From: Sporosarcina sp. FSL K6-2383
GTDB lineage: Bacteria > Bacillota > Bacilli > Bacillales_A > Planococcaceae
DNA: 64,000 nucleotides
Direction of reading: 5' to 3'
Assembly (NCBI RefSeq): GCF_038618305.1
Contig: NZ_CP152017.1
Location: 1,403,501-1,467,500, forward strand
Both the position numbers and the translations under genes were made by a program. Below the pieces are notes generated by a model. It worked only from the letters and a program-made list of their open reading frames with translations. It ran no database searches and had not been told where the DNA came from. This document shows, piece after piece, positions 27,782 through 36,278 of the stretch. Numbering within the stretch: the stretch's first letter is position 1; the number at the start of each line of letters is the position of its first letter.

Positions 27782-28717
27782 ATGATGCCTTTAAGCATAT
27801 TTGGATTTCGTGCACTGTGGAGCCCATGGTTTTTACTTATTATCATATTGGGCATCGCATTGTATTTATTTCTCGCGACAAAAATGCGCCATCGATTTGA
27901 AGGGACTGAATCACTTACACGCAAACAACTTGTGGCCTTTCTCTTATCAATGGTCTTACTGTATATCGTTAAAGGATCACCAGTCGATTTATTAGGACAT
28001 ATTTTATTTACGATGCATATGGTGCAGATGGCTTTGCTGTTACTATTAGTTGCTCCGTTATTAATTATCGGGATTCCTAACTGGATGTGGAAAAAAGTAT
28101 TTGATGTGAAATTACTTGCCAACCTTATTAGTACTTTCACAAAACCTATTATTAGCATTATTCTATTCGTTGGTATGTTTTCGATTTATCACATTCCAAT
28201 TATTTTGGATAATGTAAAACTAAGCGCCCCATTACACACCGCCTTTACGATTACATTGTTTTTGGCAGCGATGCTATTTTGGTGGCCTGTTATGAATACG
28301 TTAAAGGGCCAACCACAGCTTCATGGATTGAAAAAAATTGGTTATATTATTTTAAGTGCTATTTTAATTACGCCAGCCTGTTCGTTGATTATCTTTGTAG
28401 ACGTACCTGTCTATGAAACCTATCAAAGTGGGGAATCATGGCTTAAAGCGATGGCGTTATGTGTGCCAGCGGGTACGCTAGCTGGACTTTCGGGGTTAGG
28501 TCTTTCAGGTCCTGAGATGTTTACGAATATGGCTACATTGACTGACCAGCAACTTGGGGGCATTCTTATGAAGGTTATCCAAGAAATTATTTATGTAGTT
28601 GTTCTTGGTAGCATTTTTATAAAGTGGTATAAGGAAGAGCAAGATAATGCGGAGGAAATTACAAAAAAAGCGTTATCAGATCTTGAACAACAACGATTAG
28701 CGATGCAACAGCACTAA
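27782..28717 (+). CDS. ctaG: Cytochrome c oxidase assembly factor CtaG
   Basis: 311-residue membrane protein with about eight helices, matching CtaG (caa3 assembly, probably CuB delivery): start IFGFRALWSPWFLL, TMHMVQMALLLLLVAPLLIIGIP, YHIPIILD, and a cytosolic Gln/Glu-rich tail. Start ATG 27782 has AAGGAG 8 nt upstream; the frame is open farther upstream into repeat copy C but without a start signal. Confidence 0.92.
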   Translation: MMPLSIFGFRALWSPWFLLIIILGIALYLFLATKMRHRFEGTESLTRKQLVAFLLSMVLLYIVKGSPVDLLGHILFTMHMVQMALLLLLVAPLLIIGIPNWMWKKVFDVKLLANLISTFTKPIISIILFVGMFSIYHIPIILDNVKLSAPLHTAFTITLFLAAMLFWWPVMNTLKGQPQLHGLKKIGYIILSAILITPACSLIIFVDVPVYETYQSGESWLKAMALCVPAGTLAGLSGLGLSGPEMFTNMATLTDQQLGGILMKVIQEIIYVVVLGSIFIKWYKEEQDNAEEITKKALSDLEQQRLAMQQH

Positions 28718-28757
28718 ATTACAGATAAGTGCTTGTAAGAAAAGGGGAACGGAACAA

Positions 28758-29219
28758 ATGACTGTGCCATTACTGCCTACGATTAGTACGTTTTTGATTG
28801 TCCTTTCTGCTGTTTTCGTAGCAGTTGGATGGGGGCTTATTCGAAAAAAGAAAATAGAAGCGCATAAGAAAATGATGTTAGCAGCGGCAGTTTCTGCGGT
28901 TCTTTTTTTGATTATCTATATGTCTAGAAGCATCCTGGTCGGTAATACTGCATTTGCAGGTCCCGATCATTTGAAAATCTATTATACGATTTTCCTTGTC
29001 TTTCATATTATTTTAGCGACAACGGGTGCGGTGCTAGGAGCTATGATGATTTCTTGGGGCTTGAAAAATAATCTGGTGAAACACCGAAAAGTGGGGCCAA
29101 CTGCAAGTGTCATTTGGTTCTTTACAGCGATTACAGGTGTTGCGGTCTATTTGCTTCTGTATGTTATTTATTCAGGCGGAGAGACAACATCAGTATTCAA
29201 GGCAATCTTCGGTCTATAA
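28758..29219 (+). CDS. DUF420 membrane protein (YozB/CtaM-like)
   Basis: 153-residue protein with four membrane helices. Conserved polar residues of DUF420 are seen: KKIEAHKKMMLAAAVSAVLF, YYTIFLVFHIILA and HRKVGPTASVIWFFTAITGVAVYLLL with several intramembrane His. Family members are reported to be needed for heme-copper oxidase maturation (CtaM in Staphylococcus, to my recollection). The location 40 nt after ctaG supports an oxidase assembly role. Confidence 0.82.
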   Translation: MTVPLLPTISTFLIVLSAVFVAVGWGLIRKKKIEAHKKMMLAAAVSAVLFLIIYMSRSILVGNTAFAGPDHLKIYYTIFLVFHIILATTGAVLGAMMISWGLKNNLVKHRKVGPTASVIWFFTAITGVAVYLLLYVIYSGGETTSVFKAIFGL

Positions 29220-29247
29220 ATAAAACATGCAGTTAGGATACATCCAT

Positions 29248-29474
29248 TTTCACTGGATCATTTTCGGTTCGCTTTCGGAGAAATATTCACGACATAATTA
29301 CCAAGGAGCAAGCATGGCTAAAAATGACTTCGTCATTCCTAGCCATGCTTTTTTCGGTAATCTTGTTATGAATAGTTGCCTGTCGCATACCTACATATCA
29401 AAACAACACGGTCATTGCATAGAAGATGTTCAATCCAAAGGGAGCCAAAATCAACTATACACGTAGTGATTGTG
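29248..29474. repeat. Hairpin element, family 2, copy b
   Basis: Starts TTCACTGGATCATTTTCGGT (compare the TTCACTTGATCATT end of copy d). Central hairpin: stem AGCATGGCTA (29311-29320)/TAGCCATGCT (29340-29349), tip AATGAC-TTC-GTCATT, followed by TTTTTTCGGTAATC. Right part: GCCTGTCGCATACC and AGAAGATGTTCAATCC. It fills the gap between the convergent DUF420 and AI-2E genes and can serve as their terminator. Confidence 0.82.
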
Positions 29475-29481
29475 AGTATTA

Positions 29482-30540
29482 TTAAATTCTAAAGTTCATT
29501 TTAATCATCCCGGCTTCACGTGCAGTCATCAGTAGAATCATGATAAAGGGACCGATAAATAAGCCGAAAATGCCTAATAGTTTTAACCCTATGAACATCG
29601 TAATGAGTGTTGGTAGCGGAGACAGTCCGATTTGGGAGCCCATTACTTTTGGTTCGACAGTTCGACGAATGATGAGTAAAATAATGGCGAGAATCGTTAA
29701 CTTTGTTGCGGTACTGACATCCCCACTAATGTATAAATAAACCGCCCAAGGAGCTAGAATGATGATGGAGCCGAGAATTGGGATAATGTCGATAAACCAA
29801 ATGACAAGCGCCATAATAACGGCGTATTTCGGTACAATGAGCAGTAGCCCGATGAATGTCACGATGAGGATGATGAAGCTAACGAGTAGCTGAGCCTTCA
29901 AGAAACCCAAGATGACAGAGTTGAGTTTGCTAATCATATAGCGAACTTTTTCAGCAGTTGAGGTTGTTAAATGCCTGAATAGCATTTTTTTTAATTCAGG
30001 AAGTTCGAGCATAAGAAGGAACAAGGCAACTAAAAAAACGATAAAGCTGACCAGGAAGTTTGGGATTTCAGTTAGGAGCATGAGCATTTTATCGTAATTG
30101 AGTAAATTTAGTATTGATTCCCGCATGGACTCAAAGATGTCCTTGAACTCTTTTCGGATAGGCTTGATGACTTCGTCGGGAAATATAGATGTAAATTGAA
30201 ATAATTTGCTTTGACTATCTATCCATAGCCCTGCTAGTGAATTTAAATAATCAGGTGCCATCTTTGTCACCTTAATCATTTTGCCGATGAGTTGTGTAAC
30301 CGTGTAATAAAGGAGGAGACCAAAAGCTGTTAAAATAAAAATAAAGACAGAAGTAACTGCGATTTTTCGATTCCACTTCCATTTCTTTTGTGTAAACGTA
30401 ACAAGTGGATTCATGAGTATGGCCATTAGGAGTGCGGAAATGAGGGGAAGTGAAACAGGGATAATAAAAATGGCAATTAGAATCGCCATGATTATACCTA
30501 TTGTTAAGATGAAATTACGTTTTGTAAGCCATTTTGCCAA
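29482..30540 (-). CDS. AI-2E family permease-like membrane protein (YtvI-like)
   Basis: 352 residues, about eight helices with the usual paired N-terminal helices, a long amphipathic region (75-150) and the signature EPKVMGSQIGLSPLPTLITMFIGLKLLG...GLFIGPF. The family includes putative AI-2 exporters, Na+/H+ antiporters and the sporulation protein YtvI; the substrate cannot be told. TTG start with GGGGGAATAACTG upstream. Confidence 0.85.
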   Translation of the reverse strand: MAKWLTKRNFILTIGIIMAILIAIFIIPVSLPLISALLMAILMNPLVTFTQKKWKWNRKIAVTSVFIFILTAFGLLLYYTVTQLIGKMIKVTKMAPDYLNSLAGLWIDSQSKLFQFTSIFPDEVIKPIRKEFKDIFESMRESILNLLNYDKMLMLLTEIPNFLVSFIVFLVALFLLMLELPELKKMLFRHLTTSTAEKVRYMISKLNSVILGFLKAQLLVSFIILIVTFIGLLLIVPKYAVIMALVIWFIDIIPILGSIIILAPWAVYLYISGDVSTATKLTILAIILLIIRRTVEPKVMGSQIGLSPLPTLITMFIGLKLLGIFGLFIGPFIMILLMTAREAGMIKMNFRI

Positions 30541-30640
30541 CAGTTATTCCCCCAATATATCCGACATATCTAGTACAATCATACCCAATTTAGAGGCGTT
30601 TCATTAGTTCAATTGATTTAAATCCGCTGATGGAACCAAA

Positions 30641-30736
30641 TCAATTACACCACGGTATCATTGACTCATCTCATACCTGTGATATCTGGGGGGACTTTAT
30701 TTTCATTCAGCGGAACATCCGCTGAATGAAAATAAA
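30641..30736 (-). repeat. Modular hairpin repeat, family 1, degenerate copy D
   Basis: The end palindrome is decayed (TCAATTACACCACGGTATCA), the CTGTGATATC-TGGGGGG block resembles the CTGTGACATC-GGAGG block of other copies, and the inner TTCGAGC hairpin is missing. The variable hairpin is intact and perfect over 19 bp (30696-30714 with 30718-30736). Confidence 0.65.
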
Positions 30737-30762
30737 AAAACCGAAGACAATAAAGTCTTCGG
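30731..30762 (-). terminator. Terminator after the YugN-like gene
   Basis: CCGAAGAC/GTCTTCGG (30741-30748 with 30755-30762), followed on the minus strand by TTTTTTTATTTT. Confidence 0.88.
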
Positions 30763-30777
30763 CATGTCGCTCATCAC

Positions 30778-31143
30778 TCATTTTTTCAGGTTATGGGGTA
30801 GTAACTCAGCGTGTACAGCTTTTAAAGTTGCAACACAATCTTTGACAAGACTTTCAGGGAAATATTCGTCTTCGCCGTATTCTACACCGTGTGGATAGTA
30901 ATGCTTGCCAATGACTGGCTTTTTAAGGATCATGTCAGCGTGACGTGAATCAACGTTACCATCGATTGTGTAACTGAAGACACGTAAATAATATGTACCT
31001 TCTTTAATTACATATTTTTTATCAAATGTTGCTCTTTCGTAGTCCCACTGACCTCCACGGATCAGATTGTGTTTTAGCATAATGTCATCAACGATTGCCA
31101 GGTCGGCAACAATATTTTCGATGCCTGTATCTTCAATATACAT
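30778..31143 (-). CDS. YugN-like family protein
   Basis: 121-residue cytosolic protein of the YugN-like family (ENIVADLAIVDDIM, RGGQWDYERATFDKK, YYLRVFSYTIDG, GKHYYPHGVEYGEDEYFP). In B. subtilis a YugN-like gene (ylbA) lies at the same place after the cta genes. Start ATG 31143 has AAGGAGG 9 nt upstream. Function unknown. Confidence 0.85.
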   Translation of the reverse strand: MYIEDTGIENIVADLAIVDDIMLKHNLIRGGQWDYERATFDKKYVIKEGTYYLRVFSYTIDGNVDSRHADMILKKPVIGKHYYPHGVEYGEDEYFPESLVKDCVATLKAVHAELLPHNLKK

Positions 31144-31287
31144 AGTTCGTATCCTCCTTATATATCGTTCAGCCAATTCCCTATACCTATTTATAATAGA
31201 ACAAATCGCCAGTAGTTGCAATGACAACATTGTGTCATCATTTGATTTTTGGTTAGAAGTAAGTCAAAGCTCAACATCTTTATCCCT

Positions 31288-31317
31288 TTGACGAAGTATA
31301 ATAAAAGAAGGTATCAT
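31288..31317 (+). promoter_or_regulatory. Probable SigA promoter of ylbC
   Basis: TTGACG (31288-31293), 18-nt spacer, TATCAT (31312-31317). Confidence 0.5.
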
Positions 31318-31378
31318 TTTGAGCATAATCGAGCGACGAATGAATTAAACTATGTATTGTTGAAAGTGGTGCAAAAAA

Positions 31379-32449
31379 ATGAAAGTACTTTGGAAAATAG
31401 CGCTTTTACTAATTGTTGTGTTAGCGCTTTTTTATATCATGGATAATCGAGTAAAGGAAAATAAACCATTGGAATCGCCAGTGAAGCATGGCGTAGCCAT
31501 ACCAGTACCAGGTACTAATGATGGCTTACTACCAGAACGTGCAGAGAGACCAGATGCTGGCTTATCCTTATTTATTGGGCAATCAACAGAGAAACTTATT
31601 AGTGAAATGGGTAAACCGGACCGGGTTGAGCCATCTGAATATGGCTATGACTGGTGGATTTATAATCGAAATCAACAATTTATGGCTGGGGTAGTCGATG
31701 GCCGTGTGAACCAAGTGTATACGGCCGATGACTCTTCCGATGTCGCTCCTTTTGTAATCGGCCAGGAATCACAAGATATTTACCGCGTGACAATTGTGGA
31801 AACAGAAGTGGTTACAGAAATAGATGACAACATTTACACATTTTCATTGAATGGTGATGATGTGAAAACTCGACTGCTCATTGAATATGAAGGTGTCTAT
31901 GCGCAATTGTATATAGATAGTGTCGATGAAATACTTGAAGCAGTGCGTTTCATCGACCCAATGACACTTGTTCTTCATCAGCCTTATGATATGTCCTATA
32001 TGGGTGAAATTGTCACTCCACGCCGCCCTTCATCGAATATGCAGATGGAGGTAGACCGCGCAATGGAACGCCAAATTTTTGAATTAACGAATATATATCG
32101 GAAAAAACATGAAGTGGATGAAGTGTTTAGCGATTATTATTTAGGTGAGGTAGCTCGAAAACATAGTGAAGATATGGCCCTACAAAATTATTTGTCGCAT
32201 GAATCTGCTAAGACAGGTAATCTTGCCGATCGGTTAAAAGAGGCCAAAATTGAGCATCGCAAAGCGGGGGAGAATATCGCTGCTAATTATGTAGATGCAA
32301 TAGAAGCTGTACATGGGTGGCTCAATTCTTCTGCGCACCGTGATGTTTTGCTCGATAAGGATTTCACGCATCTCGGGACGGGCGTATATAGCGAGTACTA
32401 CACACAGAATTTCGTTCGGATGTCGACAGTTGAAAAAAGGCAGCGGTAA
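31379..32449 (+). CDS. ylbC: CAP-domain protein YlbC
   Basis: 356 residues: an uncleaved N-terminal membrane anchor (5-21), a CAP-associated N-terminal domain (about 60-200, FIGQSTEKLISEMGKPDRVEPSEYGYDWWIYN), then a C-terminal CAP/SCP domain (225-350) with HSEDMALQNYLSHES and GENIAANY...HGWLNSSAHRDVLL. Extracytoplasmic, function unknown. The 3' end shares a terminator with the convergent aspartokinase gene. Confidence 0.92.
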   Translation: MKVLWKIALLLIVVLALFYIMDNRVKENKPLESPVKHGVAIPVPGTNDGLLPERAERPDAGLSLFIGQSTEKLISEMGKPDRVEPSEYGYDWWIYNRNQQFMAGVVDGRVNQVYTADDSSDVAPFVIGQESQDIYRVTIVETEVVTEIDDNIYTFSLNGDDVKTRLLIEYEGVYAQLYIDSVDEILEAVRFIDPMTLVLHQPYDMSYMGEIVTPRRPSSNMQMEVDRAMERQIFELTNIYRKKHEVDEVFSDYYLGEVARKHSEDMALQNYLSHESAKTGNLADRLKEAKIEHRKAGENIAANYVDAIEAVHGWLNSSAHRDVLLDKDFTHLGTGVYSEYYTQNFVRMSTVEKRQR

Positions 32450-32463
32450 ATTACCTCGCTGCC
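32433..32463 (-). terminator. Terminator shared by ylbC and the aspartokinase gene
   Basis: GGCAGCG pairs with CGCTGCC (32439-32445 with 32457-32463) with an inner GGTAA/TTACC; on the minus strand it is followed by TTTTTTC. The hairpin includes the ylbC stop codon. Confidence 0.8.
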
Positions 32464-33194
32464 TAAGGTGTAACCCATGTTCCTGACTCTAAACTAGCGA
32501 TACCTCGTATATAAAGAGGTGTCGCTGTTTTTATAGCATGAAGTGCAGCACGCTTTTGGATAATCGGTCTGTCACAGTCGAGAAGCACGAGAAATTCATC
32601 CATTGTTAAGTGATCTAGTTTGTGATAACTTTCGACTTCACGTGGGTCATGGGTCATGACGCCTGGTACATCCTTGAAAAACTCAACGTGTGAGGCGTGG
32701 AGTGCTCCGGCTAGTGCGATAGCTGTCAAGTCACTGCCTCCACGGCCAAGTGTCATGATACGGCCTTCTTTGTCCATGCCTTGAAAGCCCGGAATGATGA
32801 TACAGCGAGTCTGACTAAGGTTTTCAACGATTGAGGAAGTGTCGATATGACTAATGGTACCATCCCCAAAATCTCCAGCCGTCCATATCCCCGCCCTGAC
32901 GCCATGTAGGATGGTATTTGTGACACCCGCCTGTGCTAATTCTGCAGATAATACTGCTGCCGCAATTAGTTCCCCACAAGACGCTACAAGGTCGCTTGCT
33001 GCTGGAGAGGATGAGAAGGCGTCTGTAAGTTGTAATAGGCTGTCCGTTGAATATGGATCACCGTAGCGACCAATCGCGGATACAACAATGATAACTTCGC
33101 CAAACTCCTGGAGTCCTTTTTTTATATGGTCTATGCAATTCAATCTCATCATTTCATCTTTCATCGCAACTCCACCGAATTTCTGGATAATCAT
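32463..33194 (-). CDS. DapG-like aspartokinase catalytic domain without ACT domains
   Basis: 243 residues of the amino-acid kinase fold: IIQKFGG at the start, VVSAIGRYGDPYSTDSLLQL, SCGE, TLGRGGSDLTAIALAGAL, and DVPGVMTHDPREV. It most resembles the catalytic half of B. subtilis DapG, but ends before the regulatory ACT domains and reads KFGGVAM where aspartokinases have KFGGTS. It may therefore be an unregulated or altered kinase. ATG 33194 has GGGAG 5-6 nt upstream. Divergent from the MurE-like gene. A CATAC-N6-GTATG inverted repeat (33237-33252) lies in the short gap between them. Confidence 0.8.
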   Translation of the reverse strand: MIIQKFGGVAMKDEMMRLNCIDHIKKGLQEFGEVIIVVSAIGRYGDPYSTDSLLQLTDAFSSSPAASDLVASCGELIAAAVLSAELAQAGVTNTILHGVRAGIWTAGDFGDGTISHIDTSSIVENLSQTRCIIIPGFQGMDKEGRIMTLGRGGSDLTAIALAGALHASHVEFFKDVPGVMTHDPREVESYHKLDHLTMDEFLVLLDCDRPIIQKRAALHAIKTATPLYIRGIASLESGTWVTP

Positions 33195-33236
33195 AAAGGC
33201 TCCCAACTTTCTTCGTGTCGTTCATTGCGCTTTCTT

Positions 33237-33252
33237 CATACGATAAAGTATG
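33237..33252. promoter_or_regulatory. Inverted repeat between the divergent aspartokinase and murE-like genes
   Basis: CATAC-GATAAA-GTATG sits in the 110-nt divergent region. It could be an operator, or the halves could be SigE-like -10 elements (CATACGAT forward). No convincing -35 is visible. Confidence 0.3.
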
Positions 33253-33304
33253 TTCGCTCTCAATATATTCGCAGGCGTAGAAAATGTTCGGGAAGGGGAG
33301 AGTG

Positions 33305-34729
33305 GTGCTGCTTTTAACGGAGCTTTTAAAAGACTGGCCTTGCACGATAAGTGGAGGCGATATTAGAACGGAAGTCACGGGGATTACCGAAAATTCATCA
33401 CGCATGAAAAAGGGATTCGTTTTCGTAGCTAGAAAAGGAGGGCGCGATGACGGAGCACTTCATATTCGGCAGGCAGTTGGGCAAGGGGCTGCTGCGATTG
33501 TTATTGATCGAACGGATTTGACTGAACTATCGCTCGATGTGCCAGTTGTCATTGTACCGGATTGTAAGTTGTTCATAGCTCATGCGAGCGCACGTCTTGC
33601 TGGTTACCCGGCTAGGCGTATGAAAGTTATTGCAGTCACTGGAACGAATGGCAAAACGACAGTGACCCATTTTATCGGTCAATTATTGAAGTGTCTTGGC
33701 AATCGTCCGGCGGTTATCGGAACGACGGGCGTTTTTATGGATGGTGTAAAACAAGAAATCGACAGCCCCAAAATGACGACGTTACCTGCTGAATACCTCC
33801 ATCCTTTATTAAAAAAATGTGAAAAGGCAGGGATTACCCATATTGTACTAGAGGCTTCATCACTTGGATTGGTAACTAAACGCTTGGCATATTGTGAAAT
33901 TGATATCGGTATTTTGCTGAATATCGGTACGGATCATTATGAAGAACATGGTGGAAAGCTTGCTTATATACAGGCGAAAAAGCAACTTAGCCAGATGGTG
34001 GCAACGATGATTGTCAATCAGGAAGATGAACAATGCCTGCAAATGATGCAGGACGTGACAATTCCGGTTGTTTCATTTGGGATGACTCCATTGTCAGATA
34101 TTTGTGTGCCTGATTTGTATAAATATTTCGAGATTCGGGGGCACTATAATTATATGAATGCACTCGCGGCAATTAGTGCACTACATGTACTTGGATACAG
34201 GTTGGAGGATATTATCCAGCATTGTCAGCAGCTGCAACTTCCTGAGGGGAGATTACAGCAATTGGAACGGGATGGCGTGAAGGTTTATATCGACTATGCG
34301 CATACCCCTGATGCGCTCCAAGCGGTGTTATGCACTCTTTCGACATCTTGTTACGGTAAACTGATAACGGTGTTTGGCTGTGGTGGTGAGCGTGATAAAG
34401 GGAAGAGGGCGAAGATGGGGGAGCTTGCCGTCCTTTATTCGGCGAATGTGATTGTGACATCCGATAATCCAAGAAATGAAGACCCGCTTGCGATTATTAC
34501 AGATATATTGGAGGGGTTCGGAGGTGATTGTTCTGCTGTTGAAGTAATGCTCGATCGAAAACATGCGATTCGCAAGGCGATTTTTAGTGCAGCACCTGGC
34601 GATACTGTACTCATTGCGGGGAAGGGACATGAAAAAACGCAGCATACGGCGGATGGACTGCTGCCATTTTCAGATTTTGAAGAAGCTAAGCTCGCCCTTT
34701 TTGAGAAAACTTTTTTAGATTTTAACTGA
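33305..34729 (+). CDS. murE: MurE-like UDP-MurNAc-tripeptide ligase (DNPR, diaminopimelate type)
   Basis: About 474 residues with all three Mur ligase domains: VTGTNGKTTVT (ATP), LNIGTDHYEEHGG and the AKKQL carbamate Lys, VYIDYAHTPDALQAVL, VFGCGGERDKGKRAKMGELA, SDNPRNEDP and AGKGHEKTQ. DNPR is the known signature of meso-diaminopimelate-adding MurE (Lys enzymes have another fourth residue). LEASSLGL replaces the usual EVSSH. GTG 33305 chosen for GGAAGGGGAG just upstream; ATG 33284 is an alternative. No murE lies between spoVD and mraY in this window, so this is either the relocated murE or a second enzyme. Confidence 0.85.
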   Translation: MLLLTELLKDWPCTISGGDIRTEVTGITENSSRMKKGFVFVARKGGRDDGALHIRQAVGQGAAAIVIDRTDLTELSLDVPVVIVPDCKLFIAHASARLAGYPARRMKVIAVTGTNGKTTVTHFIGQLLKCLGNRPAVIGTTGVFMDGVKQEIDSPKMTTLPAEYLHPLLKKCEKAGITHIVLEASSLGLVTKRLAYCEIDIGILLNIGTDHYEEHGGKLAYIQAKKQLSQMVATMIVNQEDEQCLQMMQDVTIPVVSFGMTPLSDICVPDLYKYFEIRGHYNYMNALAAISALHVLGYRLEDIIQHCQQLQLPEGRLQQLERDGVKVYIDYAHTPDALQAVLCTLSTSCYGKLITVFGCGGERDKGKRAKMGELAVLYSANVIVTSDNPRNEDPLAIITDILEGFGGDCSAVEVMLDRKHAIRKAIFSAAPGDTVLIAGKGHEKTQHTADGLLPFSDFEEAKLALFEKTFLDFN

Positions 34730-34784
34730 ATTCAGCAGAAGTACCCCTTTACTAAAATTTGCGGGATGAATGTGCAGTCTTCTT

Positions 34785-34915
34785 CGAATTCAGTGGGCTT
34801 CAAACCCAAGCTGAATTAAGTTAAGCCTCCGGCGGATGTCACAGATTTTTCAAGGGAGCTTTTCGAGCAAGCTCGAAAAAAATCTGGACGCAATTTCGCC
34901 AAGGCGCAATTGATT
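34785..34915 (+). repeat. Modular hairpin repeat, family 1, copy E
   Basis: Variable hairpin (imperfect, GAATTCAGTGGG.../...GCTGAATT), GCCTCCGGCGGATGTCACAG, ATTTT... TTTTCGAGC-AA-GCTCGAAAA ...AAATCTGG, and the end CAATTTCGCC-AA-GGCGCAATTG. Follows the MurE-like gene directly; the stretch 34730-34784 holds TGAATTCAGCAGAAG, which is partly complementary to 34779-34793. Confidence 0.85.
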
Positions 34916-34988
34916 GAAATTAATCCTCCAAAGGTGCATCACAGCTTGCCAATCTGTTATGATAGGCAGTGATGGGAGGGATCATTAG

Positions 34989-35435
34989 ATGCTAATGACC
35001 GACGAGTGGATGACCATCATTGAGCAGGCTGAAGGGCTGGCAGAGATGTTGCTAACTTCAGAAGTGGTAGCAGAGTACCGCAAGGCTTATGATGATGTCT
35101 ATTCAGATACTGCACTAGTCGCAGAGATACAGACGTTTACAGTGATGAAGGAACGATATGAGGAAGTTCAGCGATTCGGAAGATACCATCCGGATTATAA
35201 TATAGTAATGAAAAGCATTCGTGTCCAAAAACGTGATCTCGACATGAACGAACAGGTTGCTGCACTTCGATTGGCAGAAAATGATGTCCAATATTTATTC
35301 GATCAAATAGGTTCGATTGTTGCGAAATCAGTGTCGGATACGGTGAAGGTACCTGCCGAAAGTGCATTCTTTTCGGGGTCTTCTTGTGGCGATAGTGGTT
35401 GTGGTACAGGTGGAAGCTGTTCGTGTTCTGCTTAA
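34989..35435 (+). CDS. ylbF: RicF/YlbF, subunit of the RicAFT (Y-) complex
   Basis: 148-residue helical protein with a Cys-rich tail (SSCGDSGCGTGGSCSCSA, four cysteines). YlbF acts with YmcA and YaaT on RNase Y-dependent mRNA processing, competence, biofilm and sporulation; the complex carries iron-sulfur clusters and the terminal cysteines are likely ligands. ATG 34989 has GGGAGGG 8 nt upstream; a second ATG lies two codons later. Confidence 0.92.
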   Translation: MLMTDEWMTIIEQAEGLAEMLLTSEVVAEYRKAYDDVYSDTALVAEIQTFTVMKERYEEVQRFGRYHPDYNIVMKSIRVQKRDLDMNEQVAALRLAENDVQYLFDQIGSIVAKSVSDTVKVPAESAFFSGSSCGDSGCGTGGSCSCSA

Positions 35436-35524
35436 CAATAAACAACTTTGTTTGATGATGATGCTTTTATGTTTTATTACTTTGGAACGCATTGGATTGA
35501 ATAAATGCTGTACAATGACCATAT

Positions 35525-35715
35525 TTTAAGTAGGGAGGAATGTGACGTATTCGCATTCCTCCCTATTTTTTCGGTAATCGATTGGCTGTCGTTCATTCGT
35601 AGCTCTCCAAAGGAAATGCAACTCAAAGTGCTAATGCTTTTTGAGAATAAGGGAACAGAGGAATTCTAACTACGTAAAAGCGGCCAAAGATACAATTTTG
35701 GCCGCTGTCGTTTTG
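35525..35715. repeat. Hairpin element, family 2, copy c
   Basis: Hairpin TAGGGAGGAATG (35531-35542)/CATTCCTCCCTA (35554-35565) followed by TTTTTTCGGTAATC, then GGCTGTCG. After a middle part homologous to copy a in the other orientation comes a second hairpin AGCGGCCAAA/TTTGGCCGCT (35679-35706) with GTCGTTTT. The second hairpin differs from copy a by paired changes (GCGGCC/GGCCGC against GCAGCC/GGCTGC). Confidence 0.82.
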
Positions 35716-36021
35716 ATTAATGGCTTTTTCAATTGTTATTTAAGGAAATGTTTATTACAGCAAATGAAATGTACAATTCTTGACCTACTTTTCACCACGG
35801 AATGATAAACTGTTTACCATTTCAAACCTTCTAGATGACCAAAGAGAAGAAATCATTTTTTTGAATATAAAAGTGTTATACTTGTTTTACAATTTTGATT
35901 AGTTTCAAAAAAACACAGTTTACTGCAATCGGGCCATTTTGTGGCATTATACTATTCTTTCTGGACAGTAAAATAAATCATCTCACTATCAATATTTTGC
36001 ATTTAGAAAAGTGGTATCACT
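35716..36021. other. AT-rich non-coding stretch before the small-gene row
   Basis: No gene seen. It contains TTGACC (35780-35785) with a weak -10 17 nt on, an extended -10 TGTTATACT near 35875, and CTGCAATCGGGCCATTTT (35923-35940), which is one half of the palindrome that follows the next two genes. Confidence 0.4.
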
Positions 36022-36183
36022 ATGTCTAAAACCATGTTTTCATTAATAGCGGGGATACTCGTTGCTTGGTTGGCTATAAGTTTATTTACAAAAGAATTTG
36101 ATGGCAATTACTTGTTTACATTATTGATTGGGGTTCTTTTAGGGTACCAGGCAAAAAAAATAGAGAAAAAGAGCGAACAATAA
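36022..36183 (+). CDS. Small membrane protein, 53 residues
   Basis: Starts MSKTMFSLIAGILVAWLAISLF and ends QAKKIEKKSEQ. Two hydrophobic segments (about 5-22 and 30-44) with a charged loop between and a basic tail, so a helical hairpin in the membrane. Weak GTGG ribosome binding site 7 nt upstream. First of a row of small genes, each followed by a palindrome. No family recognised; could be a small holin- or immunity-like protein, but there is no direct support for that. Confidence 0.6.
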   Translation: MSKTMFSLIAGILVAWLAISLFTKEFDGNYLFTLLIGVLLGYQAKKIEKKSEQ

Positions 36184-36208
36184 TTAGGTTAATATAGGTG
36201 CCACAAAT

Positions 36209-36247
36209 GGGCGCGATTGTTATACAACTTTGTGTTGCAATCAGGCC
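36209..36247. repeat. Palindrome after small gene 1 (GGGCGCGATTG type)
   Basis: GGGCGCGATTG ... CAATCAGGCC around ACAACTTTGT. Almost the same sequence follows the next gene at 36635-36677. Confidence 0.75.
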
Positions 36248-36278
36248 AACTTACTGAATGAACTAGTGGAGGGGTAAC

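Noticed and set aside
29227..29466. 79-codon open frame
   Set aside because: Lies wholly inside hairpin element copy b; the start falls in the element and there is no Shine-Dalgarno.
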